Source: Calliopsis andreniformis (lineage: Eukaryota; Arthropoda; Insecta; Hymenoptera; Andrenidae). From it: DNA of 64,000 nt. The translations under genes and the position numbers were made by a program. This document shows positions 26,701 to 41,441 of the stretch, piece after piece. The stretch spans positions 1,364,001-1,428,000 of the forward strand of contig NW_027480533.1 in assembly GCF_051401765.1 (NCBI RefSeq), given 5' to 3'. The notes beneath the pieces were generated by a model, which was given only the letters and a program-made list of their open reading frames with translations, was not told where the DNA came from and ran no database searches. Position 1 is the stretch's first letter. Each line of letters begins with the position of its first letter.

Positions 26701-28092
26701 CAATACTCAATCCTCAATACTCAATACTCAATCCTCATTCTTCAATCCTCAATACCCAATCCTCAATCTTCAATCCTCAATCCTCAATCCTCAATCCTCA
26801 ATCCTCAAACTTCAATCCTCAAACCTCAATCCTCAATCCTCAATCCTCAATCTTCAATCCTCAATACTCAAACTTCAATCCTCAGTCATCAATCCTCAAT
26901 CCTCAATCCTCAATCGTCAATCTTCAATCCTCAATACTCAATCGTCAATACTCAATCCTCAATACTCAATACTCAATCCTCATTCTTCAATCCTCAATAC
27001 CCAATCCTCAATCTTCAATCCTCAATCCTCAATCCTCAATCCTGAATCCTCAATCTTCAATCCTCAAACCTCAATACTCAATCCTCAATCCTCAATCTTC
27101 AATCCTCAATACTCAAACTTCAATCCTCAATCATCAATCCTCATTCCTCAATCCTCAATCCTCAATCCTCAATCGTCAATCTTCAATCCTTAATACTCAA
27201 TCTTCAATACTCAATCCTCAATCCTCAATCCTCAATCCTCATTCTTCAATCCTTAATACCCAATCCTCAATCTTCAATCCTCAATCCTCAATCCTCAATC
27301 CTCAATCGTCAATCTTCAATCCTCAATACTCAATCGTCAATACTCAATCCTCAATACTCAATACTCAATCCTCATTCTTCAATCCTCAATACCCAATCCT
27401 CAATCTTCAATCCTCAATCCTCAATCCTCAACCCTCAATCCTCAATCTTCAATCCTCAAACCTCAATCCTCAATCCTCAATCCTCAATCTTCAATCCTCA
27501 ATACTCAAACTTCAATCCTCAATCATCAATCCTCATTCCTCAATCCTCAATCCTCAATCCTCAATCGTCAATCTTCAATCCTGAATAATCAATCTTCAAT
27601 ACTCAATCCTCAATCCTCAATCCTCAATCCTCACTCTTCAATCCTCAATACCCAATCCTCAATCTTCAATCCTCAATCCTCAATCCTCAATCCACAATCC
27701 TCAATCCTCAATCCTCAATCTTCAATCCTATGTCCCAAATACGCAATCTTCAATACTCACTCCTCAATCGTCAATCTTCAATCCTGAATACTCAATCTTC
27801 AATACTCAATCCTCATTCTTCAATCCTCAATACCCAATCCTCCATCTTCAATCCTCAATCCTCAATCCTCAATACTCAATCCTCAATCCTCAATGTTCTA
27901 TCCTCAATACGCAACCCTCAATCCTCAATCCTCAATCCTCAATCCTCAATCCTCAATCCTCAATCCTCAATCCTCAATCCTCAATCTTAATCTTCAATCC
28001 TCAGTACGCAATCTTCAATCCTCAATCCTCAATCCTCATTCCTCAATCCGCAATCTTCAATACTCAATACTCAATCTTCAATCCTCAATCCT

Positions 28093-28098
28093 TATCCT
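28093..28098. repeat. 6-mer TATCCT, copy in second 5.7 kb block
   Basis: Partner of the 6-mer at 22384, inherited with the 5709 bp duplication. Confidence 0.85.
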
Positions 28099-29902
28099 CA
28101 ATCCTCAATCCTCAATCCTCAATCCTCAATCCTCAATAGTCAATCTTCAATCCTCAATACTCAATCGTCAATACTCAATCCTCAATACTCAATACTCAAT
28201 CCTCATTCTTCAATCCTCAATACCCAATCCTCAATCTTCAATCCTCAATCCTCAATCCTCAATCCTCAATCCTCAATCTTCAATCATCAAACCTCAATCC
28301 TCAATCCTCAATCCTCAATCTTCAATCCTCAATACTCAAACTTCAATCCTCAATCATCAATCGTCAATACTCAATCCTCAATGCTCAATACTCAATCCTC
28401 ATTCTTCAATCCTTAGTACCCAATCCTCAATCTTCAATCCTCAATCCTCAATCCTCAATCCTCAATCCTCAATCTTCAATCCTCAAACCTCAATCCTCAA
28501 TCCTCAATCCTCAATCTTCAATCCTCAATACTCAAACTTCAATCCTCAATCATCAATCCTCTATCCTCAATCCTCAATCATCAATACTCAATCGTCAATC
28601 TTCAATCCTGAATACTCAATCTTCAATACTCAATCCTCAATCCTCAATCCTCAATCCTCATTCTTCAATCCTCAATACCCAATCCTCAATCTTCAATCCT
28701 CAATCCTCAATCCTCAATCCTCAATCCTCAATCCTCAATCTTCAACCCTCAGTCCCAAATCCTCAAACTTCAATACTCACTCCCCAATCCTCAATCTTCA
28801 ATCCTCAATACTCAGTCTTCAATCCTCAATCCTCAATCCGCAATCCTCAATCCTCAATCCTCATTCTTCAATCCTCAATACCCAATCCTCAATCTTCAAT
28901 CCTCAATCCTCAATCCTCAATTCTCAATCCTCAATCCTCAATCCTCAATCCTCAATCCTCAATCCTCAACGTTCAATCCGCAATACCCAATCCTCAATCT
29001 TCTATCCGCAATCCTCAATCCTCAATCCTCAATCCTCAATCCTCAATCCTCAATCCTCAATCTTCAATCCTCAATACTCAGTCTTCAATCCTCAAATCTC
29101 AATCCTCAATCCTCAATCCTCATTCTTGAATCCTCAACACCCAATCCTCAATCTTCAATCCTCAATCCTCAACCCTCAATTCTCAATCCTCATTCCTCAA
29201 TCCTCAGACCTCAAACATCAATACTCAACCCTCAGTCCTCGTCCTCAATCCACAACGCTCAATCCTCGATCCTCAATCTTCAATCATCAATATTCAATCT
29301 TCAATCCTCAATCCTCAATCCTCAATACTCAATCCTCAATCCTGAATGTTCTATCCCCAATACGGAATCCTCAACCTTCAATCCTCAATCCTCAATCCTC
29401 AATCCTCAATCCTCATTTGTCAATCCTCAATCCTCAATCCTCAGTCCTCAATGTTCAATCCTCAATACTCAATCTGCAATCCTGAATCCTCAGTCCTCAC
29501 TCCTCAATCCTCATTCTTCAATCCTCAATACCGAATCCTCAATCTTCAATCCTCAATCCTCAATCGTCAATCTTCAATCCTGAATACTCAATCTTCAATA
29601 CTCAATCCTCAATCCTCAATCCTCAATCCTTATTCTTCAACCCTCAATACCCAATCCTCAATCTTCAATCCTCAATCCTCAATCCTCAATCCTCAATCCT
29701 CAATCCTCAATCCTCAATCTTCAATCCTCAGTCCCAAATCCTCAATCTTCAATACTCACTCCTCAATCCTCAATCCTCAACCCTCAATCCTCAGACCTCA
29801 AACATCATTACTCAACCGTCAGTCCTCGTCCTCAATCCACAACCCCCAATACTCAATCCTCAATCTTCAATTCTCAATCCTCAATCCTCAATCCTCAATC
29901 CT

Positions 29903-30084
29903 CGGTCCTCAAACCACAATCCTGAATCCTCAACCTTCAGCCCTCAGTCCTGAACAATCAGTTGTCAATCCTCAACCCTCAAGAGAATATCATCAATTCA
30001 CAGTTTTCAATACTCAATACTCAATCTGCAATCTTCAAATCTCTATCCACAAACATCAATTCTCATCACTCAACCCTCAACACT
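29903..30084. repeat. Diverged 26-unit module, copy 2
   Basis: Copy 1 displaced by 5709; anchor at 29824. Confidence 0.9.
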
Positions 30085-30565
30085 CAGTCTTCAATCCTCA
30101 ATCCTCAGTCCTCAATCCTCAATCCACATTCTTCAATCCTCAATACCCAAACCTCAATCTTCAATCCTCAATCCTCAATCCCCAATTCTCAATCCTCAAC
30201 CCTCAATCCTCAGACCTCAAACAGCAATAGTCAACCCTCAGTCCTCGTCCTCAATCCACAACCATCAATCCTCAATCCTCAATATTCAATCATCAATATT
30301 CAATCTTCAGTCCTCAACCGTCAATCCTCAATCCTCAATCCTCAATCCTCAATGTTCAATCCGCAATACCCAATCCTCAATCTTCTATCCGCAATCCTCA
30401 ATCCTCAATCCTCAATCCTCAATCCTCAATCTTCAATCCTCAACACTCAATCTTCAATCCTCAATACTCAATCCTCAATCCTCAATTCTCATTCTTCAAT
30501 CCTCAACACCCAATCCTCAATCTTCAATCCTCAATCCTCAATCCTCAATTCTCAATCCTCAGTCC

Positions 30566-33500
30566 TCAATCCTCCGACCTTAAACATCAATACTCTACCC
30601 TCAGTCCTCGTCCTCAATCCACAACACTCAATCCTCGATCCTCAATCTTCAATCATCAATATTCAATCTTCAATCCTCAATCCTCAATCCTCAATACTCA
30701 ATCCTCAATCCTCAATGTTCTATCCTCAATACGCAATCCTCAATCATCAATCCTCAACCCTCAATCCTCAATCCTCAATCCTCAATCGTCAATCTTCAAT
30801 CCTGAATACTCAATCTTCAACACTCAATCCTCAATCCTCAATCCTCAATCCTCATTCTTCAATCCTCAATACCCAATCCTCAATCTTCAATCCTCAATCC
30901 TCAATCTTCAATCCTCAATCCTCAATCCTCAATAATCAACCTTCAATCCTCAGTCCCAAATCCTCAATATTCAATACTCACTCCACAATCCTCAATCTTC
31001 AATCCTCAATACTCAGTCTTCAATCCTCAATCCTCAATCCGCAATCCTCAATCCTCAATCCTCATTCTTCAATCCTCAATACCCAATCCTCAATCTTCAA
31101 TCCTCAATCCTCAATCCTCAATCCTCAATTCTCAATCCTCAATCCCCAACACCCAATCCTCAATCTTCAATCCTCAATCCCCAATCCTCAATTCTCAATC
31201 CTCAATCCTCAATCCTCAGACCATAAACATCAATACTCTACCCTCAGCCCTCGTCCTCAATCCACAACACTCAATCCTCGACCCTCAATCTTCAATCATC
31301 AATATTCAATCTTCAATCCTCAATCCTCAATCCTCAATCCTCAATGTTCTATCCCCAATAAGCAATCCTCAATCTTCAATCCTCAATCCTCAATCCTCAA
31401 TCCTCAATCCTAAATCCTCAATCTTAATCTTCAATCCTCAGTACGCAAACTTCAATCCTCAATCCTCAATCCTCATTCTTCAATCCTCAATACCCAATCC
31501 TCAATGTTCAATCCTCAATCCTCAATCCTCAATCCTCAATCCTCAATCCTCAATCCTCAATCTTCAATCATCAATATTCAATTTCAGTCCTCAATCCTCA
31601 ATCCTCAATCCTCAACCCTCAATCCTCAATGTTCAATCCGCAATACCCAATCCTCAATCTTCTATCCACAATCCTCAATCCTCAATCCTCAATCCTCAAT
31701 CCTCAATCCTCAATCTTCAATCCTCAATACTCAATCTTCAATCCTCAATACTCAATCCTCAATCCTCAATCCTCATTCTTCAATCCTCAACACCCAATCC
31801 TCAATCTTCAATCCTCAACCCTCAATCCTCAACTCTCAATCCTCAATCCTCAAACCTCAGACCTTAAACATCAATACTCTACCCTCAGTCCTCGTCCTCA
31901 ATCCACAACACTCAATCCTCGATCCTCAATCTTCTATCATCAATATTCAATCTTCAATCGTCAATCCTCAATCGTCAATACTCAATCCTCAATCTTCAAT
32001 CCTCAATCCTCAATCCTCAATTCTCAATCCTCAATCGTCAATCCTCAATCCTCAATCCTCAATCCTCAATGTTCAATCCGCAATACACAATCCTCAATAC
32101 TCAGTCTTCAATCCTCAATCCTCAATCCGCAATCCTCAATCCTCAATCCTCATTCTTCAATCCTCAATACCCAATCCTCAATCTTCAATCCTCAATCCTC
32201 AATCCTCAATTCTCAATCCTCAATCCTCAATCCTCAATCCTCAATCCTCAATGTTCAATCCGCAATACACAATCCTCAATCTTCTATCCGCAATCCTCAA
32301 TCCTCAATCCTCAATCCTCAATACTCAATCCTCAATCCTCAATCCTCAGACCTCAATCCTCAATCCTCAATCGTCAATCTTCAATCCTCAATACTCAATC
32401 TTCAATCCTCAATCCTCAATCCTCAATCCTCAATCCTCATTCTTCAATCCTCAATACCCAATCCTCAATCTTCAATCCTCAATACTCAGTCTTCAATCCT
32501 CAATCCTCAATCCTCAATCCTCAATCCTCAATCCTAATTCTTCAATCCTCAATACCCAATCCTCCATCTTCAATCCTCAATCCTCAATCCTCAATCCTCA
32601 ATGCTCAATCCTCAATCCTCAATCTTCAATCCTCAATACTCAATCTTCAATCCTCAATACTCAATCCTCAATCCTCAATCCTCAATCCTCAATGTTCAAT
32701 CCGCAATACAAAATCCTCAATACTCAGTCTTCAATCCTCAATCCTCAATCCGCAATAATCAATCCTCAATCCTCATTCTTCAATCCTCAATACCCAATCC
32801 TCAATCTTCAATCCTCAATCCTCAATCCTCAATTCTCAATCCTCAATCCTCAATCCTCAATCCTCAATCCTCAATGTTCAATCCGCAATAAACAATCCTC
32901 AATCTTCTATCCGCAATCCTCAATCCTCAATCCTCAATCCTCAATACTCAATCCTCAATCCTCAATCCTCAGACCTCAATCCTCAATCCTCAATCCTCAA
33001 TCCTCAATCCTCAATCCTCAATCCTCAATCCTCAATCCTCAATCTTCAATCATCAATATTCAATTTCAGTCCTCAATCCTCAATCCTCAATCCTCAACCC
33101 TCAATCCTCAATGTTCAATCCGCAATCCTCAATCCGCAATCCTCAATCCTCAATCCTCAATCCTCATTCTTCAATCCCTAATACCCAATCCTCAATCTTC
33201 AATCCTCAATCCTCAATCCTCAATTCTCAATCCTCAATCCTCAATCCTCAATCCTCAATCCTCAATGTTCAATCGGCAATACACAATCCTCAATCTTCTA
33301 TCCGCAATCCTCAATCCTCAATCCTCAATCCTCAATCCTCAATCCTCAATCCTCAATCCTCAGACCTCAATCCTCAATCCTCAATCGTCAATCTTCAATC
33401 CTCAATCGTCAATCTTCAATCCTCAATCCTCAATCCTCAATCCTCAATCCTCATTCTTCAATCCTCAATACCCAATCCTCAATCTTCAATCCTCAATACT

Positions 33501-33960
33501 CAGTCTTCAATCCTCAATCCTCAATCCTCAATCCTCAATCCTCAATCCTAATTCTTCAATCCTCAATACCCAATCCTCCATCTTCAATCCTCAATCCTCA
33601 ATCCTTAATCCTCAATCCTCAATCCTCAATCCTCAATCCTCAATCTTCAATCCTCAATACTCAATCTTCAATCCTCAATACTCAATCCTCAATCCTCAAT
33701 CCTCAATCCTCAATCTTAATCTTCAACCCTCAATCCTCAATGTTCAATCTGCAATTCCCAATCCTCAATCTTCTATCCGCAATCCTCAATCCTCAATCCT
33801 CAATCCTCTATCCTCAATCCTCAATCTTCAATCCTCAATACTCAATCTTCAATCCTCAATGCTCAATCCTCAATCCTCAATCCTCATTCTTCAATCCTCA
33901 ACACCCAATCCTCAATCTTCAATCCTCACTCCTCAATCCTCAATTCTCAATCCTCTATCC
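30566..33960. repeat. 3395 bp tandem repeat, unit 1
   Basis: Head-to-tail with 33961-37362. Partners are 30606/34001, 31249/34644, 31579/34974, 31890/35285, 32069/35464, 33061/36456 and 33111/36506. Seven 6-mers per unit: 3395 + 7 = 486 x 7. Private variants include TAATCCT near 33604 and CAATAAA near 32886. Confidence 0.92.
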
Positions 33961-36900
33961 TCAATCCTCCGACCTTAAACATCAATACTCTACCCTCAGT
34001 CCTCGTCCTCAATCCACAACACTCAATCCTCGATCCTCAATCTTCAATCATCAATATTCAATCTTCAATCCTCAATCCTCAATCCTCAATACTCAATCCT
34101 CAATCCTCAATGTTCTATCCTCAATACGCAATCCTCAATCATCAATCCTCAACCCTCAATCCTCAATCCTCAATCCTCAATCGTCAATCTTCAATCCTGA
34201 ATACTCAATCTTCAACACTCAATCCTCAATCCTCAATCCTCAATCCTCATTCTTCAATCCTCAATACCCAATCCTCAATCTTCAATCCTCAATCCTCAAT
34301 CTTCAATCCTCAATCCTCAATCCTCAATAATCAACCTTCAATCCTCAGTCCCAAATCCTCAATATTCAATACTCACTCCACAATCCTCAATCTTCAATCC
34401 TCAATACTCAGTCTTCAATCCTCAATCCTCAATCCGCAATCCTCAATCCTCAATCCTCATTCTTCAATCCTCAATACCCAATCCTCAATCTTCAATCCTC
34501 AATCCTCAATCCTCAATCCTCAATTCTCAATCCTCAATCCCCAACACCCAATCCTCAATCTTCAATCCTCAATCCCCAATCCTCAATTCTCAATCCTCAA
34601 TCCTCAATCCTCAGACCATAAACATCAATACTCTACCCTCAGCCCTCGTCCTCAATCCACAACACTCAATCCTCGACCCTCAATCTTCAATCATCAATAT
34701 TCAATCTTCAATCCTCAATCCTCAATCCTCAATCCTCAATGTTCTATCCCCAATAAGCAATCCTCAATCTTCAATCCTCAATCCTCAATCCTCAATCCTC
34801 AATCCTAAATCCTCAATCTTAATCTTCAATCCTCAGTACGCAAACTTCAATCCTCAATCCTCAATCCTCATTCTTCAATCCTCAATACCCAATCCTCAAT
34901 GTTCAATCCTCAATCCTCAATCCTCAATCCTCAATCCTCAATCCTCAATCCTCAATCTTCAATCATCAATATTCAATTTCAGTCCTCAATCCTCAATCCT
35001 CAATCCTCAACCCTCAATCCTCAATGTTCAATCCGCAATACCCAATCCTCAATCTTCTATCCACAATCCTCAATCCTCAATCCTCAATCCTCAATCCTCA
35101 ATCCTCAATCTTCAATCCTCAATACTCAATCTTCAATACTCAATACTCAATCCTCAATCCTCAATCCTCATTCTTCAATCCTCAACACCCAATCCTCAAT
35201 CTTCAATCCTCAACCCTCAATCCTCAACTCTCAATCCTCAATCCTCAAACCTCAGACCTTAAACATCAATACTCTACCCTCAGTCCTCGTCCTCAATCCA
35301 CAACACTCAATCCTCGATCCTCAATCTTCTATCATCAATATTCAATCTTCAATCGTCAATCCTCAATCGTCAATACTCAATCCTCAATCTTCAATCCTCA
35401 ATCCTCAATCCTCAATTCTCAATCCTCAATCGTCAATCCTCAATCCTCAATCCTCAATCCTCAATGTTCAATCCGCAATACACAATCCTCAATACTCAGT
35501 CTTCAATCCTCAATCCTCAATCCGCAATCCTCAATCCTCAATCCTCATTCTTCAATCCTCAATACCCAATCCTCAATCTTCAATCCTCAATCCTCAATCC
35601 TCAATTCTCAATCCTCAATCCTCAATCCTCAATCCTCAATCCTCAATGTTCAATCCGCAATACACAATCCTCAATCTTCTATCCGCAATCCTCAATCCTC
35701 AATCCTCAATCCTCAATACTCAATCCTCAATCCTCAATCCTCAGACCTCAATCCTCAATCCTCAATCGTCAATCTTCAATCCTCAATACTCAATCTTCAA
35801 TCCTCAATCCTCAATCCTCAATCCTCAATCCTCATTCTTCAATCCTCAATACCCAATCCTCAATCTTCAATCCTCAATACTCAGTCTTCAATCCTCAATC
35901 CTCAATCCTCAATCCTCAATCCTCAATCCTAATTCTTCAATCCTCAATACCCAATCCTCCATCTTCAATCCTCAATCCTCAATCCTCAATCCTCAATGCT
36001 CAATCCTCAATCCTCAATCTTCAATCCTCAATACTCAATCTTCAATCCTCAATACTCAATCCTCAATCCTCAATCCTCAATCCTCAATGTTCAATCCGCA
36101 ATACAAAATCCTCAATACTCAGTCTTCAATCCTCAATCCTCAATCCGCAATCCTCAATCCTCAATCCTCATTCTTCAATCCTCAATACCCAATCCTCAAT
36201 CTTCAATCCTCAATCCTCAATCCTCAATTCTCAATCCTCAATCCTCAATCCTCAATCCTCAATCCTCAATGTTCAATCCGCAATACACAATCCTCAATCT
36301 TCTATCCGCAATCCTCAATCCTCAATCCTCAATCCTCAATACTCAATCCTCAATCCTCAATCCTCAGACCTCAATCCTCAATCCTCAATCCTCAATCCTC
36401 AATCCTCAATCCTCAATCCTCAATCCTCAATCCTCAATCTTCAATCATCAATATTCAATTTCAGTCCTCAATCCTCAATCCTCAATCCTCAACCCTCAAT
36501 CCTCAATGTTCAATCCGCAATCCTCAATCCGCAATCCTCAATCCTCAATCCTCAATCCTCATTCTTCAATCCCTAATACCCAATCCTCAATCTTCAATCC
36601 TCAATCCTCAATCCTCAATTCTCAATCCTCAATCCTCAATCCTCAATCCTCAATCCTCAATGTTCAATCGGCAATACACAATCCTCAATCTTCTATCCGC
36701 AATCCTCAATCCTCAATCCTCAATCCTCAATCCTCAATCCTCAATCCTCAATCCTCAATCCTCAGACCTCAATCCTCAATCCTCAATCGTCAATCTTCAA
36801 TCCTCAATCGTCAATCTTCAATCCTCAATCCTCAATCCTCAATCCTCAATCCTCATTCTTCAATCCTCAATACCCAATCCTCAATCTTCAATCCTCAATA

Positions 36901-37362
36901 CTCAGTCTTCAATCCTCAATCCTCAATCCTCAATCCTCAATCCTCAATCCTAATTCTTCAATCCTCAATACCCAATCCTCCATCTTCAATCCTCAATCCT
37001 CAATCCTCAATCCTCAATCCTCAATCCTCAATCCTCAATCCTCAATCTTCAATCCTCAATACTCAATCTTCAATCCTCAATACTCAATCCTCAATCCTCA
37101 ATCCTCAATCCTCAATCTTAATCTTCAACCCTCAATCCTCAATGTTCAATCTGCAATTCCCAATCCTCAATCTTCTATCCGCAATCCTCAATCCTCAATC
37201 CTCAATCCTCTATCCTCAATCCTCAATCTTCAATCCTCAATACTCAATCTTCAATCCTCAATGCTCAATCCTCAATCCTCAATCCTCATTCTTCAATCCT
37301 CAACACCCAATCCTCAATCTTCAATCCTCACTCCTCAATCCTCAATTCTCAATCCTCTATCC
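33961..37362. repeat. 3395 bp tandem repeat, unit 2
   Basis: Second unit, one 7-mer longer (spacing 3402 by 33740/37142). The join at about 33966 fuses a left flank of CTATCCT type to the CCGACCT variant of the anchor, as expected of unequal exchange between two different anchors. Confidence 0.92.
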
Positions 37363-38416
37363 TCAATCCTCAGACCTTAAACATCAAGACTCTACCCTCA
37401 GTCCTCGTCCTCAATCCACAACACTCAATCCTCGATCCTCAATCTTCAATCATCAATATTCAATCTTCAATCCTCAATCCTCAATCCTCAATACTCAGTC
37501 CTCAATCCTCAATGTTCTATCCTCAATACGCAATCCTCAATCTTCAATCATCAATCCTCAATCCTCAATCCTCAATCCTCAATCTTCAATCTTAATCTTC
37601 AATCCTCAGTACGCAATCTTCAATCCTCAATCCTCAATCCTCATTCCTCAATCCTCAATCCTCAATACTCAATACTCAATCTTCAATCCTCAATCCTCAA
37701 TCCTCAATCCTCAATCCTCAATCCTCAATCCTCAATCGTCAATCTTCAATCCTCAATACTCAATCGTCAATACTCAATCCTCAATACTCAATACTCAATC
37801 CTCATTCTTCAATCCTCAATACCCAATCCTCAATCTTCAATCCTCAATCGTCAACCTTCAATCCTGAATACTCAACCTTCAATCCTCAATACTCAATCCT
37901 CAATCCTCAATCCTCAATCCTCAATACCCAATCCTCAATCTTCAATCCTCAATCCTCAATCCTCAATTCTCAATCCTCAATCCTCAATCCTCAATACTCA
38001 ATCTTCAATCCTCAATCCTCAATCCTCAATCCTCAATCCTCAATCCTCAATCTTAATCTTCAATCCTCAGTACGCAATCTTCAATGCTCAACCCTCAATC
38101 CTCATTCCTCAATCCTCAATCCTCAATTCTCAATCCTCAATCCTCATTCTTCAATCCTCAATACCCAATCCTCAATCTTCCATCCTCAATCCTCAATCCT
38201 CAATCCTCAATCCTCAATCCTCAATCCTCAATCTTCAATCCTCAGTCCCAAATCCTCAATCTTCAATACTCACTCCTCAATCCTCAATCCTCAACCCTCA
38301 ATCCTCAGACCTCAAACATCATTACTCAACCGTCAGTCCTCGTCCTCAATCCACAACCCCCAATACTCAATCCTCAATCTTCAATTCTCAATCCTCAATC
38401 CTCAATCCTCAATCCT

Positions 38417-38598
38417 CGGTCCTCAAACCACAATCCTGAATCCTCAACCTTCAGCCCTCAGTCCTGAACAATCAGTTGTCAATCCTCAACCCTCAAGAGA
38501 ATATCATCAATTCACAGTTTTCAATACTCAATACTCAATCTGCAATCTTCAAATCTCTATCCACAAACATCAATTCTCATCACTCAACCCTCAACACT
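38417..38598. repeat. Diverged 26-unit module, copy 3
   Basis: In copy 1 of the 8.4 kb repeat; anchor at 38338. Confidence 0.9.
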
Positions 38599-40945
38599 CA
38601 GTCTTCAATCCTCAATCCTCAGTCCTCAATCCTCAATCCACATTCTTCAATCCTCAATACCCAAACCTCAATCTTCAATCCTCAATCCTCAATCCCCAAT
38701 TCTCAATCCTCAATCCTCAATCCTCAGACCTCAAACAGCAATAGTAAACCCTCAGTCCTCGTCCTCAATCCACAACCATCAATCCTCAATCCTCAACATT
38801 CAATCATCAATATTCAATCTTCAGTCCTCAATTGTCAATCCTCAATCCTCAATCCTCAATCCTCAATGTTCAATCCGCAATACCCAATCCTCAATCTTCT
38901 ATCCGCAATCCTCAATCCTCAATCCTCAATCCTCAATCCTCAATCTTCAATCCTCAACACTCAATCTTCAATCCTCAATACTCAATCCTCAGTCCTCAAT
39001 CCTCATTCTTCAATCCTCAACACCCAATCCTCAATCTTCAATCCTCAATCCTCAATCCTCAATTCTCAATCCTCAGTCCTCAATCCTCCGACCTTAAACA
39101 TCAATACTCTACCCTCAGTCCTCGTCCTCAATCCACAACACTCAATCCTCGACCCTCAATCTTCAATCATCAATATTCAATCTTCAATCCTCAATCCTCA
39201 ACCCTCAATCCTCAATGTTCAATCCGCAATACCCAATCCTCAATCTTCTATCCGCAATCCTCAATCCTCAATCCTCAATCCTCAATCCTCAATCCTCAAT
39301 CTTCAATCCTCAATACTCAATCTTCAATCCTCAATACTCAATCCTCAATCCTCAATCCTCACTCTTCAATCCTCAACACCCAATCCTCAATCTTCAATCC
39401 TCAACCCTCAATCCTCAATTCTCTATCCTCAATCCTCAATCCTCAGACCTTAAACATCAATACTCTACCCTCAGTCCTCGTCCTCAATCCACAACACTCA
39501 ATCCTCGATCCTCAATCTTCTATCATCAATATTCAATCTTCAATCGTCAATCCTCAATCGTCAATACTCAATCCTCAATCTTCAATCCTCAATCCTCAAT
39601 CCTCAATTCTCAATCCTCAATCGTCAATCCTCAATCCTCAATCCTCAATCCTCAATGTTCAATCCGCAATACACAATCCTCAATACTCAGTCTTCAATCC
39701 TCAATCCTCAATCCGCAATCCTCAATCCTCAATCCTCAATCCTCAATCCTCAATCCTCATTCTTCAATCCTCAATACCCAATCCTCCATCTTCAATCCTC
39801 AATCCTCAATCCTCAATCCTCAATCCTCAATCCTCAATCCTCAATCTTCAATCCTCAATACTCAATCCTCAATCTTCAATCCTCAATACTCAGTCTTCAA
39901 TCTTCAAATCTCAATCCTCAATCCTCAATCCTCATTCTTGAATCCTCAACACCCAATCCTCAATCTTCAATCCTCAACCCTCAACCCTCAATTCTCAATC
40001 CTCAATCCTCAATCCTCATTCTTCAATCCTCAATACCCAATCCTCAATCTTCAATCCTCAATCCTCAATCCTCAATTCTCAATCCTCAATCCTCAATCCT
40101 CAATCCTCAATCCTCAATCCTCAATGTTCAATCCGCAATACCCAATCCTCAACCTTCTATCCGCAATCCTCAATCCTCAATCCTCAATCCTCAATCCTCA
40201 ATCCTCAATCCTCAATCTTCAATCCTCAATACTCAGTCTTCAATCCTCAAATCTCAATCCTCAATCCTCAATACTCATTCTTGAATCCTCAACACCCAAT
40301 CCTCAATCTTCAATCCTCGATCCTCAACCCTCAATTCTCAATCCTCATTCCTCAATCCTCAGACCTCAAACATCAATACTCAACCCTCAGTCCTCGTCCG
40401 CAATCCACAACGCTCAATCCTCGATCCTCAATCTTCAATCATCAACCTTCAATCCTCAATCCTCAATCCTCAATCCTCAATCCTCATTTGTCAATCCTCA
40501 ATCCTCAATCCTCAGTCCTCAATCTTCAATCCTCAATACTCAATCTGCAATCCTGAATCCTCAGTCCTCACTCCTCAATCCTCATTCTTCAATCCTCAAT
40601 ACCGAATCCTCAATCTTCAATCATGAATACTCAATCTTCAATACTCAATCCTCAATCCTCAATCCTCAATCCTCATTCTTCAATCCTCAATACCCAATCC
40701 TCAATCTTCAATCCTCAATCCTCAATCCTCAATCCTCAATCCTCAATCCTCAATCCTCAATCTTCAATCCTCAGTCCCAAATCCTCAATCTTCAATACTC
40801 ACTCCTCAATCCTCAATCCTCAACCCTCAATCCTCAGACCTCAAACATCATTACTCAACCGTCAGTCCTCGTCCTCAATCCACAACCCCCAATACTCAAT
40901 CCTCAATCTTCAATTCTCAATCCTCAATCCTCAATCCTCAATCCT

Positions 40946-41127
40946 CGGTCCTCAAACCACAATCCTGAATCCTCAACCTTCAGCCCTCAGTCCTGAACAA
41001 TCAGTTGTCAATCCTCAACCCTCAAGAGAATATCATCAATTCACAGTTTTCAATACTCAATACTCAATCTGCAATCTTCAAATCTCTATCCACAAACATC
41101 AATTCTCATCACTCAACCCTCAACACT
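40946..41127. repeat. Diverged 26-unit module, copy 4
   Basis: Followed 496 bp later by copy 5, a close local doubling; anchor at 40867. Confidence 0.9.
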
Positions 41128-41441
41128 CAGTCTTCAATCCTCAATCCTCTGTCCTCAATCCTCAATACACATTCTTCAATCCTCAATCCTCAATCCGCAA
41201 TCCTCAATCCTCAATCCTCATTCTTCAATCCTCAATCCTCAATCCTCAATCCTCAATCTTCAATCCTCAGTCCCAAATCCTCAATCTTCAATACTCACTC
41301 CTCAATCCTCAATCCTCAACCCTCAATCCTCAGACCTCAAACATCATTACTCAACCGTCAGTCCTCGTCCTCAATCCACAACCCCCAATACTCAATCCTC
41401 AATCTTCAATTCTCAATCCTCAATCCTCAATCCTCAATCCT

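Larger units (their letters stand above)
4153..27745. repeat. Left-zone marker ATGTCCC-AAATACT, 9 copies
   Basis: The variant pair ATGTCCC then AAATACT (AAATACG in the last two) starts at 4153, 8150, 9668, 11912, 13038, 17002, 18128, 22021 and 27730. It is absent after 28 kb. Right-zone blocks carry a milder form, CAGTCCC then AAATCCT (for example near 23041, 24020, 38243 and 57838), which looks like the same pair with fewer changes. Spacings match the 5515, 1126, 5090 and 5709 bp duplications. Confidence 0.85.
26701..32169. repeat. 5.7 kb tandem repeat, copy B
   Basis: Partner of copy A. Near 27600 it has four consecutive CAATCCT units where copy A has five (near 21886), a one-unit change. 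It ends near 32169, where copy A enters the 240 bp patch. Its last part is also the start of the 3395 bp pair. Confidence 0.93.
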
